A stretch of DNA of 64,000 nucleotides from Mycobacterium pinniadriaticum (GCF_026242045.1 NZ_JAPJDO010000003.1:186001-250000); one strand, 5' to 3'; positions 1 to 9,419 are shown, numbered from the stretch's first letter. Notes: generated by a model not told the origin, from the sequence alone. Numbers and translations: made by a program.

Positions 1-137
1 GACCAGAAATGCGTCCAGTCGACCCTGATCGCCATCGCCACCAGTGGCAGCACCACGAACGCCGCTCCGAGCACGGCCGGGAGGTACACCCAGCGTGGCA
101 GCGGTGGCTGCGTTCGGTGTGCCCCGCTGCGCCTCAC
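1..137 (-). CDS. modB: ModB, molybdate ABC transporter permease (N-terminal fragment)
   Basis: Only the first ~45 codons lie in the window; the gene runs off the left edge. From a GTG at 137, preceded by an in-frame TGA, the minus strand reads a short basic leader and then [19 protein letters not shown] followed by [10 protein letters not shown], which matches the start of mycobacterial ModB, including the first membrane segment. ModB forms the inner-membrane channel of the ModABC molybdate importer. In M. tuberculosis the binding-protein gene modA sits directly upstream of modB; here the next gene upstream is a divergent SDR, so modA is not in its usual place. The start codon is the best-supported in-frame one but was not confirmed by alignment. 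Confidence 0.8.
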   Translation of the reverse strand, partial: MRRSGAHRTQPPLPRWVYLPAVLGAAFVVLPLVAMAIRVDWTHFW

Positions 138-290
138 CCGTCACACCCTAGGTCGAAGCGACACGCCGTGTCCGGATCGTGTCGCTACCACATTGGCCGA
201 ATTAGCTACCGTCCAGTAACATTTCTCTCCGATCGACACCAAACGCAGATGGGATCCGGCCCATGGCGTGGCACGAGGAGGTCAAAGGCG

Positions 291-962
291 ATGGACGTGC
301 TGGTCACTGGTGCTGACACTGAACTGGGTCGCACGATCGCGGAAGGTTTCCGCGATGCCGGTCACAAGGTCGTCATCAGCGGCGCGCGCCGCGACGATCT
401 CGAGGTGGCCGCCAAGGAACTCGATGTCGACGCGATCGTGTGCGACACGACCGATCCGGCGGCCCTGGCGGCGGCGCGCAGTCAGTTTCCCCACCACCTG
501 GACACCATCGTCCACGTCCCCGCCCCCGCCTGGGTCGGCGGCGATCCGCGCGCCTACACGCTGTCGGACACCGCACGGGCCTGGCGCACCGCGCTGGACG
601 CCACGGTTCTCTCGGCCGTGCTCCTGGTCCAGAACATCGGCGATCACCTGCGCTCCGGTGGTTCTATCGTGACCATGGTGCCCGACAACCCGCGTGACGG
701 CGGCGCCGACGCGGCCGTCAAAGCTGCGGTCTCGAATTGGACTGCGGGCCAAGCGGATTACTTCGGTACACGCGGCATCACGGTCAATACCGTGGCCTGC
801 GGCCGCGGTGCGGCTCCGTCCTACGACGGGCTGTCCACCACCCCGCCGTCGGTGGCCGCGGAGATGTCCCGGCTGGCGTTGTTCCTCACCACACCGGCCG
901 CGCGGCACATCACCGGGCAGACCGTGCACGTCGGCCGGGGCGCGCTGGCCAATTTCGGCTGA
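291..962 (+). CDS. Short-chain dehydrogenase/reductase (Rv1856c-like)
   Basis: This 223-aa protein has a Rossmann fold: it opens MDVLVTGADTELGRTIAEG, an SDR-type nucleotide-binding loop, and ends with the SDR-like segment GQTVHVGRGALANFG. The catalytic Tyr-x-x-x-Lys is not clear: the expected region reads AVSNWTAGQADYFGTRGITVNT, with no YxxxK, so it may be a degenerate or atypical SDR. The ATG at 291 was chosen because GAGGAGG (275-281) lies 9 nt before it; an open frame continues upstream but has no such site. Length and position match M. tuberculosis Rv1856c (about 225 aa, function unknown). It is divergent from modB and precedes a luciferase-like oxidoreductase. The substrate is unknown. 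Confidence 0.8.
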   Translation: MDVLVTGADTELGRTIAEGFRDAGHKVVISGARRDDLEVAAKELDVDAIVCDTTDPAALAAARSQFPHHLDTIVHVPAPAWVGGDPRAYTLSDTARAWRTALDATVLSAVLLVQNIGDHLRSGGSIVTMVPDNPRDGGADAAVKAAVSNWTAGQADYFGTRGITVNTVACGRGAAPSYDGLSTTPPSVAAEMSRLALFLTTPAARHITGQTVHVGRGALANFG

Positions 963-1066
963 CCGGGACGGGGCCGAAAGGCCGCCGACGGACTCGACGG
1001 AGCCGAAAGCTCGGCAACCGACTCTGGTTCACCTGTCGTTCGCCGGCACGTACTAGCGTCGGTCGG

Positions 1067-1996
1067 GTGACGATTCGACTTGGTCTGCAGATCCCGAACT
1101 TCTCCTACGGCACCGATGTGGCCGAGTTGTTCCCGACGGTCATCGCGCAGGCCCAGGAGGCCGAGGCGGCCGGATTCGACTCCGTGTTCGTGATGGATCA
1201 CTTCTACCAACTGCCCATCCTCGGTGCCCCCGAGGAGCCGATGCTGGAGGCCTACACCGCGCTGGGTGCGCTGGCCACCGCGACCCAGCGGGTGCAGCTG
1301 GGCACCCTGGTCACCGGCAACACCTACCGCAACCCGACGCTGCTGGCCAAGGCCATCACGACGCTGGATGTGGTCAGTTTGGGCCGGGCCATCCTGGGCA
1401 TCGGCACCGGCTGGTTCGAGCTCGAACACGACTCACTGGGTTACGAATTCGGCACCTTCACCGATCGATTCGACAAGCTCCACGAGGCCTTGGAGATCAT
1501 CCTGCCGATGCTGAGCGGGGACCGGGTCAGCATCGACGGCAAGTACTACAAGACCACCGAGGCGTTCGCCAATCCCCGCTTCCGCGAGCACATCCCGCTG
1601 ATGATCGGCGGCAGCGGGGAGAAGAAGACCATCCCGCTGGCCGCCCGCTACTTCGACCACCTCAACATCATCGCCGGGTTCGACGAGCTGCCCCGCAAGG
1701 TGCAGGTGGTCAAGGACCGCTGCGAGGAAATCGGCCGCGACCCGAGCACACTCGAGACCAGCATGCTGGTCTTCGGCATTCTCGACGAGAACGTCACCGC
1801 CGATTTCATCCCGGAGGACGTCAGATCCCGGACGGTGTTCGGCGGCCCGGAACAGGTCGCCGAACAGCTCAAGACCAAGGTGCTCGACGCCGGCATCGAC
1901 GGCATCATCCTCAGTCCCGTCACCCACCTCGACGGCTACCATCCCGGCCGACTGGCCGCCGTCGCCGAGGTGTTGGGGCCCATCCTGAGCGGGTAG
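1067..1996 (+). CDS. LLM-class F420-dependent oxidoreductase (Rv1855c-like)
   Basis: This 309-aa protein is of the luciferase-like monooxygenase fold. It starts at GTG 1067 with VTIRLGLQIPNFSYG and contains FDSVFVMDHF, RVQLGTLVTGNTYRNP and RAILGIGTGWFELEH, all typical of the F420-dependent branch that is greatly expanded in mycobacteria. The middle segment HIPLMIGGSGEKKT is the usual phosphate/cofactor-contact loop. The frame is open well upstream, but conserved sequence begins at this GTG. It sits between the SDR and ndh in the same orientation, as in M. tuberculosis (Rv1856c-Rv1855c-ndh). Substrate is unknown; use of F420 rather than FMN is inferred from the family and the host group. Confidence 0.85.
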   Translation: MTIRLGLQIPNFSYGTDVAELFPTVIAQAQEAEAAGFDSVFVMDHFYQLPILGAPEEPMLEAYTALGALATATQRVQLGTLVTGNTYRNPTLLAKAITTLDVVSLGRAILGIGTGWFELEHDSLGYEFGTFTDRFDKLHEALEIILPMLSGDRVSIDGKYYKTTEAFANPRFREHIPLMIGGSGEKKTIPLAARYFDHLNIIAGFDELPRKVQVVKDRCEEIGRDPSTLETSMLVFGILDENVTADFIPEDVRSRTVFGGPEQVAEQLKTKVLDAGIDGIILSPVTHLDGYHPGRLAAVAEVLGPILSG

Positions 1997-2104
1997 CCAC
2001 CCCTCGTGGCAGATATCACCTGATCCACCCGAAGGCCGGCGCGAAGTCTGCGAGCCGGGCGACTACCGTAGACGTTGTCCTGTGCATGTCGTTGAGGAGC
2101 AGAA

Positions 2105-3475
2105 ATGACCCACCCCGGTGCCACTCCATCGGATAAGCACAAGGTCGTCATCATCGGATCCGGCTTCGGCGGACTGAATGCCGCGCAGAAGCTGAAGAAC
2201 GCCGACGTCGACATCAAGCTCATCGCCAAGACCACCCACCACCTCTTCCAGCCGCTGCTGTATCAGGTGGCGACGGGCATCATCTCCGAGGGCGAGATCG
2301 CCCCGCCCACCCGGGTCATCCTGCGCAACCAGGAGAACTGCCAGGTTCTGCTCGGCGAGGTCACCAATATCGACATGGCGAACAAGACCGTCGACTCGAT
2401 CCTGCTCGGCCACACCTACCGAACCCCGTACGACACCCTGATCGTCGCCGCGGGCGCGGGTCAGTCGTACTTCGGCAACGACCAATTCGCCGAGTGGGCG
2501 CCGGGTATGAAGACCATCGACGACGCATTGGAGCTACGTGGCCGCATTCTCGGCGCTTTCGAACAAGCCGAGCGGTCCAGCGACCCGGTGCGGCGTGCGA
2601 AGCTGCTGACCTTCGTCGTGGTCGGTGCCGGCCCGACCGGGGTCGAGATGGCCGGGCAGATCGCCGAACTCGCTGATCACACCCTCCGCGGAGCGTTCCG
2701 CCACATCGACTCCACCCGGGCGCGGGTGATCCTGCTGGACGCCGCGCCTGCGGTGCTGCCGCCGATGGGCGAGAAACTCGGCAGGAAGGCACAGGAGCGG
2801 CTCGAGAAGCTGGGTGTGGAGATCCAACTCAATGCGATGGTCACCGATGTCGACCGCAACGGGATCACCGTCAAGCACACCGACGGCACGATCAACCGCA
2901 TCGAGTGCGCCACCAAGGTGTGGTCGGCCGGGGTGTCGGCCAGCCCGCTGGGCAAGATCATCGCCGACCAGTCGGACGCCGAGATCGACCGGGCGGGTCG
3001 GGTCAAGGTGCTGCCCGATCTGTCGGTGCCCGGACACCCGAATGTGTTCGTGGTCGGCGACATGGCGTTCGTCGAAGGCGTCCCCGGCATGGCGCAGGGG
3101 GCCATCCAGGGTGCCAAGTACGTCGCCAACATCGTGAAGGCCGAACTCAAGGGTGCCGACCCCGCCGCCCGGGAGCCGTTCAGCTATTTCGACAAGGGAT
3201 CGATGGCGACCGTGTCTCGGTTCAGCGCGGTGGCCAAGATCGGCAAGATCGAGTTCGCCGGGTTCATCGCGTGGCTGGCGTGGCTGTTCTTGCACCTGGT
3301 CTACCTGGTCGGGTTCAGGACCAAGATCGCGACCATGCTGTCGTGGACCACGACGTTCCTGGGCCGCGGGCGCGGTCAGCTGACGATCACGGAGCAACAG
3401 GCCTACGCCCGCACCAGAATCGAGCAGCTGGAGGAGATCGCGGCCACCGTCGAGGACGAGAAAGCCGCCAGCTGA
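2105..3475 (+). CDS. ndh: Type II NADH:quinone dehydrogenase
   Basis: A 456-aa non-proton-pumping NADH dehydrogenase (NDH-2) that passes electrons from NADH to menaquinone at the inner face of the membrane. It has the N-terminal FAD-binding motif VVIIGSGFGGLNAAQKL (about residues 14-30), a second dinucleotide motif TFVVVGAGPTGVEMAGQIAE (about 171-190) for NADH, the FAD-contacting PNVFVVGDMAFVEG, and a C-terminal hydrophobic stretch FAGFIAWLAWLFLHLVYLVG that anchors it to the membrane. Length is close to M. tuberculosis Ndh (463 aa). The ATG at 2105 follows GAGGAGC (2092-2098). In M. tuberculosis ndh is the convergent neighbour of ureD; here a hemophore gene and a sensor kinase gene lie between them. 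Confidence 0.95.
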   Translation: MTHPGATPSDKHKVVIIGSGFGGLNAAQKLKNADVDIKLIAKTTHHLFQPLLYQVATGIISEGEIAPPTRVILRNQENCQVLLGEVTNIDMANKTVDSILLGHTYRTPYDTLIVAAGAGQSYFGNDQFAEWAPGMKTIDDALELRGRILGAFEQAERSSDPVRRAKLLTFVVVGAGPTGVEMAGQIAELADHTLRGAFRHIDSTRARVILLDAAPAVLPPMGEKLGRKAQERLEKLGVEIQLNAMVTDVDRNGITVKHTDGTINRIECATKVWSAGVSASPLGKIIADQSDAEIDRAGRVKVLPDLSVPGHPNVFVVGDMAFVEGVPGMAQGAIQGAKYVANIVKAELKGADPAAREPFSYFDKGSMATVSRFSAVAKIGKIEFAGFIAWLAWLFLHLVYLVGFRTKIATMLSWTTTFLGRGRGQLTITEQQAYARTRIEQLEEIAATVEDEKAAS

Positions 3476-3585
3476 TCAATCGGCACACGCTGGGAATTGC
3501 CGGTGAGCGCACCCGAAATCGGCCTGCCCGTCCGCCCGCTGCCCTAGCATGATCAGCGATGACAGACTCATACCAAGGGGGCCTG

Positions 3586-3951
3586 ATGACATCCAGTCGT
3601 TCCGTGCGACGTGCAGCCGCGGCAGCGTTCGGCGCCGGGGCGGTGTTGTTCGCCGTGGCCGGCCCGGCCGCTGCCGATCCGCCGCCGAACTGCACCACGG
3701 CGGACATGACCGGGATCATGGCGGGCGTCTCGGCGGCGATGTCGAGCTACTTGTTCACCCACCCGGACGTCAATGCGTTCTTCACCGGCCTACAGGGCCT
3801 GCCCAAGGCGCAGATGGGCACCCAGACGCAGCAGTATCTGGACGCCAACCCGCAGATCCGCGCCGACCTCGACGGCATCCGCCAGCCGTCGACCGATTTC
3901 CGCGCCCGCTGCGGTCTTCCTCAGCGCCCGCTGGCCCCCGGCGTCGTCTGA
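3586..3951 (+). CDS. Secreted hemophore-like protein (Rv0203 family)
   Basis: A 121-aa secreted protein. Residues 1-30 form a signal peptide (twin Arg at 8-9, Ala-rich core, predicted cleavage after GPAAA before DPPP). The mature part has two Cys (C36 and the one in RARCGLP) and the pattern SSYLFTHPDVN ... YLDANPQIRADLDGIRQP, which I recognise from the M. tuberculosis heme carrier Rv0203; Tyr55 and His59 align with that protein's Tyr and His heme contacts. The ATG at 3586 was chosen because AAGGGGG lies just before it; an in-frame ATG at 3559 has no ribosome-binding site. It follows ndh in the same direction. Role as a heme-binding exoprotein is inferred from the family. Confidence 0.75.
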   Translation: MTSSRSVRRAAAAAFGAGAVLFAVAGPAAADPPPNCTTADMTGIMAGVSAAMSSYLFTHPDVNAFFTGLQGLPKAQMGTQTQQYLDANPQIRADLDGIRQPSTDFRARCGLPQRPLAPGVV

Positions 3952-4006
3952 CGGCCCCTCGGCCCGGCCCGGCGCCGCTGCGGCGGCGCACCCTAAGGTT
4001 GTCGGC

Positions 4007-5377
4007 GTGGTCGTGAAGCCCGACGAGATCGTCTATCGCGTACTGCAACGGCTGCCGACCCGCATGCTCTCGCTGCGCACGATCGTCATCGTCGCGGCGC
4101 TGTCCGTGGTGATCCTGGTACTCACCCTGGGCACCTGGGTGTGGGTCGGTGTCACTCATGACCAGTACAGCCAGTTGGACCGGCGGCTGGACTCGGTCAG
4201 CAGCCTGGGCGATTTCAGTTCACTGCTGACCACTGCGGGCCCCGGCGGTATCGGCACACCCACCCCCGACGGGAATCTGGTGCGAACGATCCGGGTCGGG
4301 ACCATGACGATGTCAGTTCCCCCCGACGTGGTGCTGCCCGAGCTGGGCAACGGCTATGCCAACACCACCATGGACGGCGTCGAGTACCGGGTGCGCACCT
4401 TCTCGGTGGGCGGGGCCACGATCGCGCTCGGCGCACCGGTGGCCGAAACCCAGCGCCGGATCGCCGAACTGCACCTGCGGGTGCTGCTGATCTGCGCCGG
4501 GGTGATCGCCGGCACGGTCGTGATCGGCTGGCTGATCTCGCTGATCATGATCAACCCGTTCCGGGTGCTGGCTCAGCAGGCCCGCGCCATCAACGCCCAA
4601 TCGAACCCCGACGAGGTTCAGGTCCGCGGCGTGAAGGAGGCGGTGGAAATAGCCGAGGCAGTCGAAGGCATGCTGGCGCGGATCGGCGACGAACAGGCTC
4701 GCACCAAGGCAGCGCTGGAGTCGGCCCGCGACTTCGCCGCCGTCGCATCACACGAGCTGCGCACCCCGCTCACCGCCATGCGCACCAACCTCGAGGTGCT
4801 GTCCACCCTGGATCTCGGGCCCGAACAGCGCACCGAGGTGATCGGCGACGTCATCCGCACCCAGAGCCGGATCGAGGCCACCCTGACCGCCCTCGAGCGG
4901 CTGGCTCAGGGCGAACTGACCACCGCCGACGACTTCGTCCCGTTCGACGTCACCGAACTGCTCGACCGGGCCGCGCACGACGCCGAACGCATCTACCGCG
5001 ACCTCCGCGTCTGGCTGGTGCCCTCGCCCGCCGTGCTCATGGTGGGGCTGCCGGTCGGACTGCGGTTGGTCATCGACAACGCGATCGCCAACGCCGTCAA
5101 GCACGGCGCGGCCACCGAGGTCCAGCTGTCGGTGGCCAGTTCGGCCGACGGCGTCCAGATCACCGTCGACGACAATGGCAGCGGGGTGCCCGAAGCGGAA
5201 CGGGCCGCCGTGTTCGAGCGGTTCTCCCGCGGCTCGACCGCATCGCGGTCCGGCTCAGGGCTGGGGCTGGCTCTGGTCGCCCAGCAGGCGGAGCTACACG
5301 GGGGCACCGCATCGTTGACCACCAGTCCGCTCGGCGGTGCCCGCCTGGTGCTCAACCTGGCCGGTCGTCACGAGTAG
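4007..5377 (+). CDS. Sensor histidine kinase, PrrB-like, orphan
   Basis: A 456-aa membrane sensor kinase closely resembling M. tuberculosis PrrB. TM1 lies at about 22-48 and TM2 at about 160-182, flanking an extracytoplasmic sensor domain; then a HAMP-type linker, the H-box ASHELRTPLTAMRTNLEVL with phospho-acceptor His249, an N-box IDNAIANAVKHG, and the ATP-lid motifs VDDNGSGVP and GSGLGLALV. The start GTG at 4007 follows AAGG (3995-3998). In the PrrA/PrrB system the regulator gene precedes the kinase gene; here the upstream gene is a hemophore and no response regulator lies anywhere in the window, so the partner must be encoded elsewhere. Its 3' end overlaps ureD tail to tail by 10 nt. Confidence 0.9.
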   Translation: MVVKPDEIVYRVLQRLPTRMLSLRTIVIVAALSVVILVLTLGTWVWVGVTHDQYSQLDRRLDSVSSLGDFSSLLTTAGPGGIGTPTPDGNLVRTIRVGTMTMSVPPDVVLPELGNGYANTTMDGVEYRVRTFSVGGATIALGAPVAETQRRIAELHLRVLLICAGVIAGTVVIGWLISLIMINPFRVLAQQARAINAQSNPDEVQVRGVKEAVEIAEAVEGMLARIGDEQARTKAALESARDFAAVASHELRTPLTAMRTNLEVLSTLDLGPEQRTEVIGDVIRTQSRIEATLTALERLAQGELTTADDFVPFDVTELLDRAAHDAERIYRDLRVWLVPSPAVLMVGLPVGLRLVIDNAIANAVKHGAATEVQLSVASSADGVQITVDDNGSGVPEAERAAVFERFSRGSTASRSGSGLGLALVAQQAELHGGTASLTTSPLGGARLVLNLAGRHE

Positions 5378-6006
5378 AGCCGTGCACCCTGCCAGGTCGA
5401 CAGGCTGCCGCCGGCGGCCAGGTTGAGGGTGATCCCGGCGGCATCGACGGCCGGGTCGGGGTAGCGCAGTTCGCTGACACAGGCCAGTGGGGCGCCGAGG
5501 ACATCGTCGGCTACCGACCCCTGGCCCAACTCCACCCGGTGCCGCAGCAGCGGCGTCGCGGCCACGTCCGCATACAGCGCACCGCTCCAAAAGCCTTCGC
5601 GCTCATCGGTTCTGCCGATCTGTACCCGTTCCCGGATTCGTACCCGGCTGGTCTCCTCCAAGCAGACGCGCAGCTCGCTGCAGTGCCGGGCGTCGGCGGC
5701 GACGATGGTCGGCTCAGGGTCGAGGTCGAGCTCACCGGCGGCCTCGATGTGCCAGCACGCCTGCGACTGCGCGGTGGCGGCACCGGGCAACACCACGCTG
5801 GCTGCCGCGGTGCGCAGCCGCAGCCGCGCCCCCGCCTCCACGATCAGCCGGATCGCGATCGTGTCCCCACCCAGCGGAGTCGCCGCCGCCGACACCAGGT
5901 GCACGGTGTCGGGTTCGGTGTGCCGGGCGGCCAGGGCGCCGCGACACTCGATGCGCGGCAGCCGCCCCGGCTGCGCCACGACCACGACGTCGGAACGCAT
6001 CGCCAC
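5368..6006 (-). CDS. ureD: Urease accessory protein UreD
   Basis: A 212-aa UreD/UreH protein, part of the UreDFG complex that delivers nickel to apo-urease in the cytoplasm. It shows the family's beta-rich pattern and matches mycobacterial UreD in AVASLV-type strands such as IAIRLIVEAGARLRLRTAAA and in the C-terminal LAAGGSLSTWQGARLY. It starts at GTG 6006 (or ATG 6000), immediately after the ureG stop codon, so it is translated as the last gene of the ureABCFGD operon. Length matches M. tuberculosis UreD (about 208 aa). The 3' end overlaps the convergent sensor-kinase gene by 10 nt. Confidence 0.9.
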   Translation of the reverse strand: MAMRSDVVVVAQPGRLPRIECRGALAARHTEPDTVHLVSAAATPLGGDTIAIRLIVEAGARLRLRTAAASVVLPGAATAQSQACWHIEAAGELDLDPEPTIVAADARHCSELRVCLEETSRVRIRERVQIGRTDEREGFWSGALYADVAATPLLRHRVELGQGSVADDVLGAPLACVSELRYPDPAVDAAGITLNLAAGGSLSTWQGARLYS

Positions 6007-6687
6007 TCAGGCCGGCTGGTCGACGCGCAGCTGCTCGCGCACCCAGGACAGGACTGGCGAGGCGGCCGGATCCTCGGTCAGCGAGATCAGCACCGTCGGC
6101 CGGCCCTCGCGCACCTTGGCGGCGTCGCGGCGCATCACCTCGAGGTCGGCACCGACCAGCGGGGCCAGGTCGGTCTTGTTGACCACCAACAGATCCGAGA
6201 ACGTCACCCCCGGACCGCCCTTACGCGGGACCTTGTCGCCGCCGGCCACGTCGACGACGAAGATCTGCACGTCGATCAGCCCGGACGAGAACGTCGCGGT
6301 CAGGTTGTCGCCGCCGGATTCGACCAGGATCAGGTCCAGGTCGTCGTGACCGGCGATCAGGTCGTCGATCGCGTCCAGGTTGGCGGTGATGTCATCGCGG
6401 ATGGCGGTGTGTGGGCAGCCGCCGGTCTGTACCGCGGCGATCCGGTCGTCGGGCAGCACGGCGTGCCGGCGCAGGAAGTCGGCATCCTCGGTGGTGTAGA
6501 TGTCGTTGGTCAGCACGGCCAGCGAGAGTTCGTCGCGCAGCTGGCGACACAGCGCGGCCACCAGTGCCGTCTTGCCCGAACCGACCGGGCCACCGATCCC
6601 GATCCGCAGCGGCTCCCCCGGCACTCGGGTGCGCTTCGGCCGATCGGCATGAGTATGAGGCTGGCCGTCAATGAAATGTGGAGGCAT
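6007..6687 (-). CDS. ureG: Urease accessory GTPase UreG
   Basis: A 226-aa SIMIBI-class GTPase that powers nickel insertion into urease. The P-loop [17 protein letters not shown], the metal-linked [15 protein letters not shown] (CPH nickel motif), [13 protein letters not shown] and the guanine-specificity motif VVNKTDL are all present. The start ATG at 6687 gives an N-terminus with three His residues (H4, H11, H13), a short version of the His-rich nickel-storage tail found in some UreGs. The frame is open further upstream but that part overlaps ureF antisensibly with no conservation. It lies 10 nt after ureF and abuts ureD. No ureE is present, as in other mycobacterial urease operons. Confidence 0.95.
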   Translation of the reverse strand: MPPHFIDGQPHTHADRPKRTRVPGEPLRIGIGGPVGSGKTALVAALCRQLRDELSLAVLTNDIYTTEDADFLRRHAVLPDDRIAAVQTGGCPHTAIRDDITANLDAIDDLIAGHDDLDLILVESGGDNLTATFSSGLIDVQIFVVDVAGGDKVPRKGGPGVTFSDLLVVNKTDLAPLVGADLEVMRRDAAKVREGRPTVLISLTEDPAASPVLSWVREQLRVDQPA

Positions 6688-6697
6688 ACAGAATCTT

Positions 6698-7375
6698 TCA
6701 GGAGACGAACAGTGGACGATCTCGTTGCGTATGACGCTCGGCCAACTCATCGAGCAGCGGGTCGGACAGGTCGGCGAGGCCGCTGCTCGCACGCTCGGCG
6801 GTGTGCTCGCACAACTCCGCCAGGCCGAAGGTCAACGCCGCGACATCGGCGGGATCCAGGGCCAGCAGCCGCTGCGCGGCCGTGGCGCTGCCGGTCATCG
6901 TGGTGTACACGATCGACAGCGCGGTCTGCTCGGGTTGCAGCCCGCTGACCGCGCCGACCCGGCCCGCGGTCACCGGCAGGTGCGGGCGCGGGCCGAGAGC
7001 ATCCCAGGCCCGTCCAGGCCCCGGGTCCGGCCAGACACGCCTGGCCAGTCGCAACAGCCCACGGCCTTGCGCGCGGGAGGCCTGCCGAGCCGCCGGTGCC
7101 GGTGTGCGGGCATCGGTTTCGGCGTCGGCGTCGGCGATGGTCAAGTCGCCGCGGTGCACGGCGGCGGCGACCGACGCCGCCACCAGGCCACTGGTGCGGA
7201 TCCGCCGACGCAGGTACGCCTCAAGTGTGCCGAGATCGGTGACCAGCCGGCTGGTCACCGCCTCCTCCACCCCACCGGAGTGCACGTGGCCCCCGGTCGG
7301 TAGCCGGGAGTCGGCGAGAGTCAGCAGAGTGGCCAGCGACGAGGGCGAGCGAAGCGACGGGGAATGTGTCGCCAT
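6698..7375 (-). CDS. ureF: Urease accessory protein UreF, with repeat-derived N-terminus
   Basis: A 225-aa UreF, the factor that couples UreG GTPase activity to nickel insertion. Diagnostic stretches are [35 protein letters not shown] and [21 protein letters not shown] 7375 overlaps the ureC stop by 1 nt (TGATG). M. tuberculosis UreF begins close to [15 protein letters not shown]; here there is an extra leader containing HSPSLRSPS. Those residues are encoded by a 20-nt sequence (7342-7361) that recurs exactly inside gnd (13683-13702), so the extra leader looks like the result of a small repeat insertion. The core is complete and should fold normally. Confidence 0.92.
   Translation of the reverse strand: MATHSPSLRSPSSLATLLTLADSRLPTGGHVHSGGVEEAVTSRLVTDLGTLEAYLRRRIRTSGLVAASVAAAVHRGDLTIADADAETDARTPAPAARQASRAQGRGLLRLARRVWPDPGPGRAWDALGPRPHLPVTAGRVGAVSGLQPEQTALSIVYTTMTGSATAAQRLLALDPADVAALTFGLAELCEHTAERASSGLADLSDPLLDELAERHTQRDRPLFVS
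7342..7361. repeat. 20-nt dispersed repeat, copy 1 (in 5' end of ureF)
   Basis: The plus-strand sequence AGGGCGAGCGAAGCGACGGG is identical at 13683-13702 within gnd. Here it is read antisense and encodes part of an N-terminal extension of UreF that the M. tuberculosis protein lacks. No other exact copy was noticed by eye in the window. Confidence 0.7.
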
Positions 7376-9108
7376 CAGAACAGAAAGTAGCGCTGCGCCA
7401 TCGGCAGCTCGGTGGCGGGCTGCTCGGCCCACACCTCGCCGTCGATGCGCACCGTGAAGGTGTCGGGATCGACCTCGACATGCGGCATCGCATCATTGAG
7501 CGGCATCTGGGCCTTACCGACGTGCCGAACATCCTTCACCCCGACCAGGCGGCGATTCACCGCGATCCGATCGCCCAGCCGGTCCTCCAGGGCCTGCGGC
7601 GCGACGAAGTGCACCGAGGTGGCCGCCGCGGCGGCGGGTGCGGCCCCGAACATGGGGCGCGGCAGTACCGGCTGGGGGGTGGGGATCGAGGCGTTGGCGT
7701 CGCCCATCGCCGCCCAGGCGATCATGCCGCCCTTGATCACCAGATGCGGGCGTACCCCGAAGAATTTCGGCTCCCACAACACCAGGTCGGCGAGCTTGCC
7801 GGGCTCGATCGAACCGACTTCGGCGTCGAGACCGTGCGCGATCGCCGGGCAGATGGTGTATTTGGCCACGTACCGTCGCGCTCGGTTGTTGTCGTTGCCC
7901 TTCGCGCCGGTGGGGTCTCCGCTCAGTGCGCCGCGGCGCTTCTTCATCATGTGAGCGGTCTGCCACGTCCGCATGACCACCTCACCGACGCGGCCCATCG
8001 CCTGAGAATCGCTGCCGATCATGGAGATCGCGCCGATGTCGTGCAGCAGATCCTCGGCGGCGATGGTCGACGGTCTGATGCGACTCTCGGCAAAGGCCAG
8101 GTCCTCGGGGATGCTCGAGTTGAGATGGTGGCAGACCATCAGCATGTCGAGGTGCTCGTCGAGGGTGTTGACGGTATGCGGCCGGGTCGGATTGGTCGAA
8201 CTCGGCAGGACGTTCGGGTGGGCGACGATGGTGATGATATCGGGCGCGTGGCCGCCGCCGGCGCCTTCGGTGTGATAGGCGTGGATCGACCGACCGGCGA
8301 TCGCGGCCAGGGTGTCCTCGACGAATCCGAGCTCATTGAGGGTGTCGGTGTGCAGTGCGACCTGAACACCGTATTCGTCGGCGACCCGCAGGCACGCGTC
8401 GATCGCCGCCGGCGTCGAGCCCCAGTCCTCATGCAGCTTGAATCCCGAAGCGCCGGATCGCAACTGCTCACGCATCGAGTCGAGCCTGATCGAGTTGCCT
8501 TTGGCGAGCAGGGCGATGTTCATCGGCCAGTGGTCGAGCGCCTCAAGCATCCGGGCCAGATGCCAGGTTCCCGGGGTGACGGTGGTGGCCTTGCTGCCCT
8601 CCGCGGGGCCGGTGCCGCCGGCAATGATCGTCGTGATGCCCGCGCAGAGGGCTTCTTCGAGAATCTGCGGGCAGATCAGGTGGACGTGGCAATCGATCGC
8701 GCCGGCTGTCGCGATCAACCCGTTTCCGGCGATCACCTCGGTCGCCGGACCGACGACGAGGTCGCCGTTCACACCGGGCATGATGTCGGGGTTGCCGGCC
8801 TTGCCGATGGCGGTGATGCGCCCGCCGCGAATGCCGAGGTCGGCCTTGATGATTCCCCAGTGATCGAGAATGGTCACCCCGGTGATGACGGTGTCCGGCG
8901 AACCTTCGGCGCGAACGGTCTTGCCCTGCCCCATCGACTCGCGAAGCACCTTGCCGCCGCCGAACACGGCCTCATCACCGGCGAGACCCGGTCCGCCGCT
9001 GCGGTCTTCGGTGATCTCGATCAGCAGGTCGGTATCCGCCAGTCGGATCCGGTCACCCGTTGTCGGGCCGTAGAGTTGAGCGTATCGCGCCCTTGACATT
9101 TCGGTCAT
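7375..9108 (-). CDS. ureC: Urease alpha subunit (catalytic)
   Basis: A 577-aa nickel urease catalytic subunit, the same length as M. tuberculosis UreC; it hydrolyses urea to ammonia and carbamate. The amidohydrolase barrel carries the nickel ligands H141 and H143 ([10 protein letters not shown]), the carbamylated lysine K224 in [11 protein letters not shown], the [12 protein letters not shown] loop, the flap motif MLMVCHHLN with the catalytic His, and the Asp ligand in [14 protein letters not shown]. It starts at ATG 9108, overlapping the ureB stop by 4 nt, and its stop overlaps ureF by 1 nt, so ureB-ureC-ureF are translationally coupled. All active-site residues are present. Confidence 0.98.
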   Translation of the reverse strand: MTEMSRARYAQLYGPTTGDRIRLADTDLLIEITEDRSGGPGLAGDEAVFGGGKVLRESMGQGKTVRAEGSPDTVITGVTILDHWGIIKADLGIRGGRITAIGKAGNPDIMPGVNGDLVVGPATEVIAGNGLIATAGAIDCHVHLICPQILEEALCAGITTIIAGGTGPAEGSKATTVTPGTWHLARMLEALDHWPMNIALLAKGNSIRLDSMREQLRSGASGFKLHEDWGSTPAAIDACLRVADEYGVQVALHTDTLNELGFVEDTLAAIAGRSIHAYHTEGAGGGHAPDIITIVAHPNVLPSSTNPTRPHTVNTLDEHLDMLMVCHHLNSSIPEDLAFAESRIRPSTIAAEDLLHDIGAISMIGSDSQAMGRVGEVVMRTWQTAHMMKKRRGALSGDPTGAKGNDNNRARRYVAKYTICPAIAHGLDAEVGSIEPGKLADLVLWEPKFFGVRPHLVIKGGMIAWAAMGDANASIPTPQPVLPRPMFGAAPAAAAATSVHFVAPQALEDRLGDRIAVNRRLVGVKDVRHVGKAQMPLNDAMPHVEVDPDTFTVRIDGEVWAEQPATELPMAQRYFLF

Positions 9109-9419
9109 CGTGGATCCAGTTTGCCGGGAGGATTGAGGGTCAGCCCATGCACTTCGCGGTACCCGCCCAGGGGCACCAGCCGAACCCGCTGTGCCACACC
9201 GGGTTCGAAGCGCACCGCAGTGCCCGCGGGAATATCGAACCGACGCCCGTGGGCGGCAGCGCGGTCGAAGGACAGCGCGGCATTGGCCTGCGGCAGGTGC
9301 ACGTGGCTGCCGACCTGCACCGGCCGGTCGCCGGTATTGACGATCTCCAGTTCGATGCGCGGGGCCCCCGCATTGAGCTCGATGTCGCCGTCGCCGAGGA
9401 AGACCTCTCCGGGTATCAC
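9105..9419 (-). CDS. ureB: Urease beta subunit
   Basis: A 104-aa structural subunit of the (UreABC)3 trimer. It begins [18 protein letters not shown] and contains the diagnostic [16 protein letters not shown] and [15 protein letters not shown] segments. The start is GTG at 9419. It lies 16 nt after ureA and overlaps ureC by 4 nt. Separate ureA and ureB genes are the usual mycobacterial arrangement. Confidence 0.97.
   Translation of the reverse strand: MIPGEVFLGDGDIELNAGAPRIELEIVNTGDRPVQVGSHVHLPQANAALSFDRAAAHGRRFDIPAGTAVRFEPGVAQRVRLVPLGGYREVHGLTLNPPGKLDPR

Noticed and set aside
9..290. Upstream extension of the SDR frame to position 9
   Set aside because: It overlaps modB antisense, has no conserved residues, and a good ribosome-binding site precedes the ATG at 291.
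7366..9096. A 576-codon open frame antisense to ureC
   Set aside because: It is the complement of a strongly conserved urease subunit; it is low-complexity and Arg/Gly/Asp-rich, as expected from the antisense of a GC-biased gene.
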